From contig JAZDES010000066.1 of NCBI GenBank assembly GCA_043808585.1, positions 1 through 6,996 of the forward strand: DNA of 6,996 bases, in the 5' to 3' direction. Positions 1 to 5,067 of the stretch are shown in pieces. Position numbers and translations under genes: made by a program. The notes beneath the pieces were generated by a model. The model saw only the letters and a program-made list of their open reading frames with translations. It had not been told where the DNA came from and searched no databases. How positions within the stretch are numbered: position 1 is the first letter of the stretch; every line of letters begins with the position of its first letter. Source of the DNA: CAYVMN01 sp043808585. Lineage in GTDB: Bacteria; Desulfobacterota; DSM-4660; Desulfatiglandales; Desulfatiglandaceae.

Positions 1-113
1 GCTCCAGGGTTGAGAGACTTAAAAATAAGACGAGCTAGAATACGGAAATAGGGCGGAAAAGCGCTGACAAATAGTTTTGATAAAATAGCAGTGGCTGAGC
101 GATGTGATCGGTA

Positions 114-133
114 GGAAAATGTTTTCATGTTCC
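114..133 (-). promoter_or_regulatory. Candidate riboswitch expression-platform hairpin
   Basis: Just after the aptamer, the minus strand can fold GGAA-C-ATG, an AAAA loop, then CAT-T-TTCC: seven base pairs with one C/T mismatch. Its 5' arm reuses GGAA (133-130), which is also the 3' strand of the aptamer's basal stem, so the two helices exclude each other. That is the usual arrangement of a ligand-controlled switch. No uridine run follows, so it is not a textbook terminator. No start codon with a ribosome binding site is visible in the remaining 113 nt to the left edge, so the mode of control is unknown. Confidence 0.35.
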
Positions 134-213
134 AGGCAACCCGGCTATCTCCTTAATAGGAGACCCCTGGCTTTCCGTCCCCACTTCACAATGGGTTTGG
201 CTTTTTCTTGGAA
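130..213 (-). ncRNA. Cyclic-di-GMP-I (GEMM) riboswitch aptamer
   Basis: Read on the minus strand, the element shows the GEMM core in order. It begins with GCCAAACCC (201-193). Next is a hairpin with 6-bp stem CCCATT/AGTGGG closed by a GTGA (GNRA-type) tetraloop at 189-186. The conserved stretch GGGGACGGAAAGCC follows (182-169). A second hairpin has stem TCTCC/GGAGA (163-159 with 152-148), and the element closes with AGCCGGGTTGCC (146-135). A basal stem can form between TTCCA (213-209) and TGGAA (134-130). In the family the GNRA loop docks onto the neighbouring helix and the dinucleotide binds at the three-way junction. The base at the ligand-selecting position (position 20 in the Vibrio Vc2 numbering) reads as G (201), which favours c-di-GMP over cGAMP; this is an inference from my alignment. 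The regulated gene is outside the window on the left. Confidence 0.87.
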
Positions 214-268
214 AAGGATTTAAAGGCCTTCATTAAAAGGCCAAAGATCATTATGTCTATTTTGAGAT

Positions 269-298
269 ATTATATTATCTCCCAAAGCGTATCGTCAA
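269..298 (-). promoter_or_regulatory. Sigma70-like promoter of the riboswitch leader
   Basis: On the minus strand a TTGACG hexamer (298-293) is followed after 18 nt by a perfect TATAAT (274-269). Transcription would start near 262 and run leftward, reaching the riboswitch aptamer at 213 after about 50 nt. The -10 box lies within a short inverted repeat (GAGATA at 264-269, TATCTC at 276-281). A second small inverted repeat (GGCCTT/AAGGCC, 225-242) sits in the early leader between start site and aptamer. The location directly upstream of the aptamer, in the same direction, supports the call. Confidence 0.6.
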
Positions 299-1238
299 CC
301 TAAAACTATACTGGCTCCGAGTTTTACATTAATGGCTCCTCACCAGTTTTGCAGAGACCGACAAGTTGGCCTCCTTCCCTAAGGGTCTCCTTCATCAGTT
401 CAAGAGGAGTGGCCTAGACACCCTTATGCGTCTCTACTGATTGACCCAGGGGTGCATCCGAATTATATTCGACCCCAAATGGAAAAGTGGGACGCTCTTC
501 AATATTTCAATATCTCATTCTTAGAATGATCCAAACTTGCGATATCTAAATAGGGTTTTATCTATAGTCCCGCCAAACAAAAGGGCAAAGCTTTCGTCAA
601 GGCTTCAGCCTAATGTAAAGTTACAAGCTGAGATATTCTGCCGCGGGATTATTGATAAAACGAGGATGAACGAAGCCGCCAACCATGCTGGCATGAAAAA
701 TGCTAAATGGGTAAAGTAACGACTTTGCCTTTTTCGTTCTGACTACGGCAACAAATATTGCATAATCTTGACACAAGTTAAAGAAAAAACTCCGCCAGCC
801 GTCTGTAAAATTCAGCCAAAATGACGGATTGAAAGAAGAGTAAGATCCAAAGAACAAGGCCGTTGGAAAGAGTCGTGCTAATATAGCTGCCGCGAAGCGG
901 TTTCGTTCATCTGCTATTTAGGTCAACTCACACAAAACGTGCGATATCTTCAGGAGGGCAGTTTAAGCCTTGGTTGTGATACGTCATGGAGATCACATCA
1001 AATGTGGGGGTCTGAGAACCTGGCATCACTTGCCTACCCCGGTAGTGTATTTCCGGATGCCTGTCTCTTGCCTGAACAGAAAAATGAATTCGGGAAGAAA
1101 GCGAACCAATTTCCAATGCAGACCTTCGGCCGCAACCAAATTCGTAATAGTCCACCCCTAAGACCCTTTATCGAATATCCAGGGGTAAATTTGGGGGTAT
1201 GATATTTGCTATCTGGAGTTAATGATTTAAGAGACTTA

Positions 1239-1336
1239 TGGCGGAAGTGCATGGGAATCGAACCCACCTACCAGGGTTTTAGCCCGGTACACCGGATTTG
1301 AAGTCCGGGAGCCCCACCAGTGAGCTTTCCACTTCC
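1239..1336 (-). tRNA. selC: tRNA-Sec (anticodon TCA)
   Basis: Selenocysteine tRNA, which reads UGA codons recoded by SelB and a SECIS element. The minus strand folds into a 98-nt tRNA including an encoded CCA (1241-1239). The acceptor stem is GGAAGTG/CACTTCC with discriminator G (1242). The anticodon arm is CCGGA-CTTCAAA-TCCGG with anticodon TCA at 1301-1299. The variable arm is long, about 7 bp (TACCGGG pairing with CCCTGGTA), and the T arm is GTGGG-TTCGATT-CCCAT. The anticodon, the long variable arm and the extended acceptor are diagnostic of bacterial tRNA-Sec rather than tRNA-Ser or an opal suppressor. The eighth acceptor pair, expected in bacterial tRNA-Sec, is a G/G mismatch here. The gene starts 7 nt after the asd stop codon on the same strand, so it is either co-transcribed with asd or driven from inside the asd 3' end. 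Confidence 0.93.
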
Positions 1337-1343
1337 GCTGCGC

Positions 1344-2462
1344 CTAGCCCGACAAGTGTTCAATTATGATATTGAGGATTCTACGTATGGGTTCTGCTGC
1401 GCCCCAGAGGAGCTGATCCCCCACTGTAAAGGCGGCTACATATTCAGGACCCATACCCATCTTTCGCACCCTGCCAACAGGAACGGTCAGGGTACCGTTT
1501 ACGGCCGCCGGGGTCAGGAGCCGAAGGGTTGATTCCTTGTCATTGGGGACCAGCTGCACCCACTGATTACCCTTTACGATCATGTCAGAGACCTCGTCCA
1601 GGGGCACGTCCCTCTCCAGTTTGATGGTCAGGCCCTGACTGTGGCAACGCATGGCCCCAATGCGTACGCAGATCCCGTCCACAGGAATCGGTTTCTCTGT
1701 CTGCAAGATCTTGTTTGATTCCACGTATCCCTTCCATTCCTCTCTTGTCTGGCCCGACTCCATGGGCGAATCAATCCACGGAATAAGGCTTCCTGCAAGG
1801 GGGGCCATGAAGTTCTCGGTAGGAAAGGCGCGGCTTCTCAAGTTCTCTGTCACCACCTCATCAATGGCGATGGCCGTTGATGCCGGGTCGTCCAGCAAGG
1901 CCCTGGTGGCCCTTCCTAGCACATCCATCTGCGCGACCAGCTCAATCATATTTTTTGCACCTGCGCCGGAGGCGGCCTGATAGGTCATGGTAGAGATCCA
2001 TTCAACGAGCCCGGAGGCGAGCAGCCCCGACAGGGCCATCAACATGAGACTCACCGTGCAGTTGCCTCCTACGTAGGTCTTGATACCCGAGGACAGACCG
2101 GAGTCGATTACGGCTCTGTTTACAGGGTCTAGGACTATGATGCTGTCATCTTCCATGCGCAGGGCAGAGGCCGAATCGATCCAGTAGCCATCCCATCCGA
2201 GCCCACGGATTTCCGGATATACCTTCTTGGTGTAGTCCCCGCCCTGACAGGTAACAATAATATCCATTGAAGAGAGTAGCTCCACGTGGAATGCGTCCTT
2301 TAAGGGGGGAATTTCAAGGCCGATTTGGGGACCCTTTCCTCCCACATCGGAGGTTGTGAAAAACATAGGCTCGAAACCTTTGAAATCGTTCTCATCACTC
2401 ATTCGCCCCATAAGGACTGATCCAACCATCCCTCGCCACCCGACAAATCCGATTCGCAGCAT
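1344..2462 (-). CDS. asd: Aspartate-semialdehyde dehydrogenase, E. coli type
   Basis: Asd converts beta-aspartyl phosphate to aspartate semialdehyde with NADPH, the branch point toward diaminopimelate/lysine, threonine and methionine; it is a cytosolic enzyme. The protein is 372 aa (E. coli about 367) and closely follows the proteobacterial form throughout. The N-terminal nucleotide-binding loop GWRGMVGS is at 8-15, the active-site cysteine at C135 in GGNCTVSLM, and the catalytic histidine at H274 in RCHSQ. The motifs VTCQGGDYT (70-78), PLAGSLIPWID and GPEYVAAFTVGDQLLWGAAEP are also present. The frame is open 29 codons further upstream, but those residues match nothing in the family. MLRIGFVG aligns with the E. 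coli start and is preceded by a strong purine-rich site (GGAGAGGAA directly before ATG), so I start at 2462. The stop is TAG, and tRNA-Sec follows after 7 nt. A weak promoter may lie in the 260 bp upstream (TTGAAG then TAAGCT, 17 nt apart). Confidence 0.97.
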   Translation of the reverse strand: MLRIGFVGWRGMVGSVLMGRMSDENDFKGFEPMFFTTSDVGGKGPQIGLEIPPLKDAFHVELLSSMDIIVTCQGGDYTKKVYPEIRGLGWDGYWIDSASALRMEDDSIIVLDPVNRAVIDSGLSSGIKTYVGGNCTVSLMLMALSGLLASGLVEWISTMTYQAASGAGAKNMIELVAQMDVLGRATRALLDDPASTAIAIDEVVTENLRSRAFPTENFMAPLAGSLIPWIDSPMESGQTREEWKGYVESNKILQTEKPIPVDGICVRIGAMRCHSQGLTIKLERDVPLDEVSDMIVKGNQWVQLVPNDKESTLRLLTPAAVNGTLTVPVGRVRKMGMGPEYVAAFTVGDQLLWGAAEPIRRILNIIIEHLSG

Positions 2463-2572
2463 TTCCTCTCCTCTCTCTCGAACCTGAGATCTGTTAAATA
2501 GAGTGAATAGCTTACACACATTACCCAGGCTCTTCAAGGAAAAAATCAATATGCGTTCACAGCCTGCCCTGG

Positions 2573-2615
2573 CCTCCGGCTCCGCTTCCAGCCCGTAGGG
2601 CTTACAGGCCGGAGG
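2573..2615. repeat. GC-rich nested palindrome upstream of asd (REP-like)
   Basis: Outer arms CCTCCGG (2573-2579) and CCGGAGG (2609-2615) enclose an inner hairpin AGCCC-GTA-GGGCT (2590-2602). It is much more GC-rich than its surroundings and has no run of T after it on either strand, so it looks more like an intergenic palindromic repeat than an intrinsic terminator. It sits between the four-helix-bundle gene and asd, about 110 bp before the asd start, and could also separate the two transcripts. Copy number elsewhere in the genome is unknown. Confidence 0.45.
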
Positions 2616-2719
2616 GAAGCCTACGCCTCGCGACTTATTAGGTTCGAACGTGGCAACCCGATATTTGGTTCACTGAACGAGCCGTTGTTGATGCACCGGA
2701 TAACCAGGTCTGGGCCAGG

Positions 2720-2740
2720 GGTTCAGGGTTCACCGTTCGG
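2720..2740 (-). repeat. Heptad repeat array (GTGAACC type) at the end of the four-helix-bundle gene
   Basis: On the minus strand three 7-bp units follow one another: CCGAACG (2740-2734), GTGAACC (2733-2727), CTGAACC (2726-2720). The last 19 nt (2738-2720) are identical to 4927-4945 upstream of acs, which lies in the opposite orientation. The array supplies the last codons and the TGA stop of the four-helix-bundle gene. Confidence 0.75.
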
Positions 2741-3133
2741 GGTTATGCCCCTTTCTTTCCGCTGATCCTGCTCGTACGCACACAAGTACCTTATGAAACC
2801 TCGAATGGCTGCCCGAGTGCGTCCCGCATGATCATACACGTCCTGAAATTCAGCTTGTGTTATGTATTGCTGATCCAACGCTACGTAAAGCTCACTCTGG
2901 ACTTCTGTGCAGGACCGTTTGGCATACCTCAGAAAACGAACAAATTCCGGGTTTGTTTCCGAATCGAACCCCTCCGCAATATTGTGCATGGATGAACCTG
3001 ATGCATCCTGAACTTGTCCTTTCAAGCCGAAGTCGCGGGCAAACTTGGTCTTCTTTGTCAGGCTATAGACCTTCTTTGTTAACTCTCTGGCCAACTGCCA
3101 TGCCTCAATATCCTCAAATCGTTCTATTTTCAT
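2723..3133 (-). CDS. Four-helix-bundle protein (23S rRNA intervening-sequence protein family)
   Basis: A 136-aa protein of the S23/intervening-sequence family. Its members form small all-helical bundles, are often found inside 23S rRNA intervening sequences or alone in genomes, and have no settled biochemical role. Family signatures visible: FEDIEAWQLARELTKKVYSLT near the N-terminus (6-26), the FGLKGQVQDASGSSMHNIAEGF block (about 35-56), and FVRFLRYAKRSCTEVQSEL (64-82), followed by a last helix to about residue 118. No signal peptide or membrane segment is seen. The start ATG overlaps the sir2 stop (ATGA, 4 nt) and has GGAG upstream, so translation is probably coupled to sir2. The C-terminal tail beyond about residue 118 is rich in charged and polar residues. 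Its final NGEP and stop are encoded by a GTGAACC-type repeat, so the true end may have been changed by repeat insertion. It lies in the chromosome outside any rRNA gene. Confidence 0.88.
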   Translation of the reverse strand: MKIERFEDIEAWQLARELTKKVYSLTKKTKFARDFGLKGQVQDASGSSMHNIAEGFDSETNPEFVRFLRYAKRSCTEVQSELYVALDQQYITQAEFQDVYDHAGRTRAAIRGFIRYLCAYEQDQRKERGITPNGEP

Positions 3134-3915
3134 ATATTCTCCGTTCTGGGCTCTAGGTTATCTAACCCCTGAACCATGTCCCCGAGGGCCTTTGTCACGG
3201 ATTCATGAATTACCAGATCGGCCTGAGGATCGAGCGGTGTTTCGTCCCGGTTGATGATAATGAGCTTCGCCCCGGCCTGACACGCCTGTACAGGGATTGA
3301 GGCCGCAGGATAGACCACCAGCGATGATCCGAGGACAATACAGAGGTCACATTCCTGGGCATGCCGAAAGGCCCTTGCCATCTTGTCCTGGGGCATTGCC
3401 TGGCCGAAGGATATGGTATCCGGTTTAAGGATGCCCGAGCAGTCGTCGCAATAGGGGATCTTCACCCCGGATTTTAGACGTTCCTGGATCTCATCCCTCC
3501 CGTATTTCTTTCCGCAACTAAGGCAGGAGACCGAAATGGCCGTACCATGGATCTCTATAATCTTCTCGGGTGAGTTCCCTGCCTTATGGTGCAGATGATC
3601 GATATTTTGGGTTACAATAGAGAGCAGTTTCCCTCTGTCTTCTAACACCTTGAGGGCCAGATGAGCCCGGTTCGGTACAGCAAATTTCAGGACTTCATAG
3701 AACTCTGAACTCATTATCCAGTATTTTTCCCGTGCCCCTTCGTCGGATATGAATCTCTGAAAATAGAACTCGGAGGGGTCATATTTCTCCCAGATCCCGC
3801 CGGCACTCCTGAAGTCGGGAATCCCGGATTCGGTGCTCAGGCCGGCGCCTGCAAATACCAGTATCTTCCGGGCCTCTTCTATCATCTCCTTACCCTTTGC
3901 AGTCAGGTGGTCCAT
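3130..3915 (-). CDS. NAD-dependent protein deacylase, Sir2 family
   Basis: A sirtuin of 261 aa (the family is usually about 240-250). It removes acyl groups from lysine using NAD+, giving nicotinamide and O-acyl-ADP-ribose. Visible motifs: GAGLSTESGIPDFRS (23-37), QNID (103-106), catalytic H123 in EIHG, a zinc site from C131, C134, C156 and C159, KPDTISFG (164-171) and GSSLVVYPAA (196-205). The overall pattern resembles the Thermotoga Sir2 (class U-like). The Tyr-x-x-Arg pair typical of desuccinylases (SIRT5/CobB) is not seen, so a deacetylase is more likely. The start is supported by AGGAG about 8 nt before ATG. The last ~15 residues (VQGLDNLEPRTENI) lie over repeat-like DNA and seem foreign to the family. 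Candidate substrate: the acetyl-CoA synthetase encoded nearby. The gene follows the phosphatidyltransferase gene after 93 nt and may have its own promoter there. Confidence 0.95.
   Translation of the reverse strand: MDHLTAKGKEMIEEARKILVFAGAGLSTESGIPDFRSAGGIWEKYDPSEFYFQRFISDEGAREKYWIMSSEFYEVLKFAVPNRAHLALKVLEDRGKLLSIVTQNIDHLHHKAGNSPEKIIEIHGTAISVSCLSCGKKYGRDEIQERLKSGVKIPYCDDCSGILKPDTISFGQAMPQDKMARAFRHAQECDLCIVLGSSLVVYPAASIPVQACQAGAKLIIINRDETPLDPQADLVIHESVTKALGDMVQGLDNLEPRTENI
3164..3175. repeat. Heptad-like repeat fragment at the sir2 3' end
   Basis: AACCCCTGAACC is close, in inverted orientation, to the GGTTCAGGGTT at 2720-2730 on the other side of the four-helix-bundle gene (one extra base apart). 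A further similar stretch (CCGTTCTGGG, 3141-3150) resembles CCGTTCGGGG at 2733-2742 in direct orientation. Together they bracket the bundle gene. The match is short, so the relationship is tentative. Confidence 0.4.
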
Positions 3916-3953
3916 GATTTTTCTCCTTCCGTAACAATTCAGGTTGTCAGAGA

Positions 3954-3982
3954 AGTATGACGTAACTGACCTGCCGGGTCAA
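3954..3982 (-). promoter_or_regulatory. Candidate sir2 promoter with small palindrome
   Basis: On the minus strand, TTGACC (3982-3977) and CATACT (3959-3954) are 17 nt apart, about 40 nt before the sir2 start codon. An imperfect palindrome GACC-N5-GGTC (3968-3980) overlaps the -35 box and could be an operator. This would allow sir2 and the bundle gene to be expressed separately from the upstream phosphatidyltransferase gene. It is based on consensus matching only. Confidence 0.35.
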
Positions 3983-4008
3983 GATTTGTTAAGGGGGAAA
4001 AGTACCTC

Positions 4009-4746
4009 TCAAGAGATGCCATATGGCTGCTTGAACCACCTTATGAGGTACGTAAAGAGGGCGATCGCCCCGGCTACGATCCCGAAGAGCATAAGCCACT
4101 CTGCTGTTTTGGCCAGAAAGAAAGAGTTGAATATTCTGGAAATCAGCATGGTCAAGAACCCTAGGCCATAAAAGAAGACCTTCACCTTGCCCATCAGAAT
4201 TTCCTTTGCTTTCAAGAGGAAAGCACCCCTATCGCGGGCCGGGCAGGCTGTTTTGATACCATCCTTTCCCCTTCCGGACATTCGATAAAAAAAGGAAAAA
4301 ATCGGTATGAGCAGCAGATGCGATTCGACTAATACCATAAGGACAAGGTATGCGGGATCGATCGCCTTTCTCGTCAACAATAGATAAACGAGGGTGAATG
4401 CCAGGAACTTATCCGCAAGGGGATCGATGATCGCCCCCAGCCTCGTCTTCTTGGAAGCGGCCCGTGCCAATGCGCCGTCAAAGAAATCGGAAGCGGCGCC
4501 CAGGGCAGCCAGGATAAGGATATGAAGGTAGGATAGTTGTGCAGAAAGGAGGAGTAAAACGGCGCAGATCAAGAACCTGAAGCAGGTTATGTGATTTGGC
4601 TGAATAAGATCCTGCCTGGTCAAGAATGACACGGTGGATCTTTCAAATGCCATGTATCGCTTAATCGAGAGTATATAATCACTTTCATCGGCAGGCATGA
4701 ATTCCGTCCAGCCTGCTGAGGCGAAGCGCTGGTGAAGTTTTGACAT
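4009..4746 (-). CDS. CDP-alcohol phosphatidyltransferase family protein (PgsA-like)
   Basis: An integral membrane enzyme that transfers a phosphatidyl group from CDP-diacylglycerol to an alcohol acceptor in phospholipid synthesis. The complete family signature is present at 87-112: D87-x2-DG(90-91)-x2-AR(94-95)-x8-G104-x3-D108-x3-D112. These acidic residues bind the metal and the CDP group. The PNHIT...R opening (50-57), IDPLADK (107-113) and a late KxKxxxxGKVKV stretch resemble phosphatidylglycerophosphate synthase, but the acceptor cannot be settled from sequence. Hydrophobic segments fall near 55-75, 113-130, 133-155, 190-207 and 215-236. The protein is 245 aa, longer than typical PgsA (about 180-200), mainly because of about 45 polar residues ahead of PNHIT. 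No strong ribosome binding site precedes the ATG at 4746, and internal starts at M17 or M32 are possible. A degenerate repeat begins only 12 nt upstream of this start. Confidence 0.88.
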   Translation of the reverse strand: MSKLHQRFASAGWTEFMPADESDYILSIKRYMAFERSTVSFLTRQDLIQPNHITCFRFLICAVLLLLSAQLSYLHILILAALGAASDFFDGALARAASKKTRLGAIIDPLADKFLAFTLVYLLLTRKAIDPAYLVLMVLVESHLLLIPIFSFFYRMSGRGKDGIKTACPARDRGAFLLKAKEILMGKVKVFFYGLGFLTMLISRIFNSFFLAKTAEWLMLFGIVAGAIALFTYLIRWFKQPYGIS

Positions 4747-4757
4747 TTGCTTAGTCC

Positions 4758-4792
4758 GTAACCTTTAACGGGTTCAGATGTTCAGGGTTAAG
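4758..4792 (+). repeat. Degenerate 35-bp direct repeat, copy 1
   Basis: It starts GTAACC and ends in AGGGTTAAG. It matches 4876-4910 at 26 of 35 positions without gaps, 118 bp apart. Both copies contain GTTCA-like heptad pieces, so they belong to the same repeat family as the arrays at 2720-2740 and 4918-4945. Confidence 0.6.
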
Positions 4793-4875
4793 ATCTGTTT
4801 CAGAACGTGTATGATCATGCCAGGTGCACGTTCAGACGCACCAAAAATATTAGCATAGAAGAACAAAAATTGTGA

Positions 4876-4910
4876 GTAACCGTTCACGGGTTTAAAGATT
4901 TAGGGTTCAC
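4876..4910 (+). repeat. Degenerate 35-bp direct repeat, copy 2
   Basis: This is the second copy of the 4758-4792 unit. It carries ACCGTTCAC (4879-4887) and AGGGTTCAC (4902-4910), which are perfect reverse complements of GTGAACGGT (4925-4933) and GTGAACCCT (4932-4940) in the adjoining heptad array. The pair can therefore form hairpins or a cruciform. Confidence 0.6.
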
Positions 4911-4917
4911 TGAAAAT

Positions 4918-4945
4918 GTGAACTGTGAACGGTGAACCCTGAACC
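4918..4945 (+). repeat. Tandem heptad repeat array, four units
   Basis: Four consecutive 7-bp units: GTGAACT, GTGAACG, GTGAACC, CTGAACC. The last 19 nt (4927-4945) recur exactly, on the opposite strand, at 2720-2738 at the end of the four-helix-bundle gene. The array lies about 120 bp upstream of the acs start and just before the candidate -35 box. Confidence 0.8.
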
Positions 4946-4966
4946 TGTGATCCATTGCCTTGTTTC

Positions 4967-4996
4967 TTGACATGATATAGGATAGTCAAATAGGGT
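4967..4996 (+). promoter_or_regulatory. Candidate acs promoter
   Basis: A perfect TTGACA (4967-4972) lies about 95 nt before the acs start. The best -10 is weak: TAGGGT (4991-4996) at 18-nt spacing, three of six consensus bases, so an activator may be needed. GATAG (4981-4985) and CTATC (5002-5006) form an inverted repeat spanning this -10 and the likely start site. This is consensus matching only. Confidence 0.3.
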
Positions 4997-5067
4997 CCTG
5001 TCTATCAGATCGTGTCTTTAACGGATCCGGGGTAATGGAGTAAAATGTAAGGGAGAAATATCGCTCG

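Larger units (their letters stand above)
1..1238. other. Gene-poor region with riboswitch leader at left; no supported protein gene
   Basis: All six frames are broken by frequent stops, and the longest open stretches (about 60-100 codons) overlap each other on opposite strands without good ribosome binding sites or recognisable motifs. The base composition is visibly AT-richer than in the genes to the right. The only structured content I can support is the promoter, aptamer and hairpin at 114-298, annotated separately. The right boundary is the 3' end of tRNA-Sec. I see no integrase gene, no copy of the tRNA 3' end and no insertion-sequence ends. Confidence 0.6.
4747..5067. other. Divergent intergenic region, largely repeat sequence
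   Basis: This 321-bp stretch separates the leftward phosphatidyltransferase gene from the rightward acs. It carries two diverged 35-bp direct repeats, a tandem heptad array forming imperfect hairpins with the second of them, a small inverted repeat (GGTGC/GCACC, 4822-4841) and a candidate acs promoter. No reading frame of interest and no RNA gene is seen. Confidence 0.7.

Noticed and set aside
370..395. CTGATGA on the minus strand as a hammerhead ribozyme core
   Set aside because: The required GAAA after stem II and the three-stem arrangement are missing.
324..413. Minus-strand open stretch reading LELMKETLREGGQLVGL
   Set aside because: Looks protein-like but is only about 30 codons between stops and continues in no single frame; at most a gene remnant.
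621..857. 78-codon minus-strand frame
   Set aside because: Its composition looks like random AT-rich translation, with no family motif; it overlaps the 537-719 plus-strand frame.
1021..1036. TGGCAT...TTGCC as a sigma54 promoter
   Set aside because: The GG-to-GC spacing is 8 nt instead of the required 10.
928..1155. 75-codon minus-strand frame downstream of tRNA-Sec
   Set aside because: No recognised motif and no convincing ribosome binding site; it overlaps an open frame of similar size on the other strand.
13..1238. Repeat AGAGACTTA at 13-21 and 1230-1238, the second copy adjoining the tRNA 3' end, as attachment sites
   Set aside because: Nine bases are expected to recur by chance in a region this size, and the repeat does not include tRNA sequence.
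2463..2549. Upstream extension of asd by 29 codons
   Set aside because: The extra residues do not match the Asd family, and the ATG at 2462 has a strong ribosome binding site and aligns with the E. coli start.
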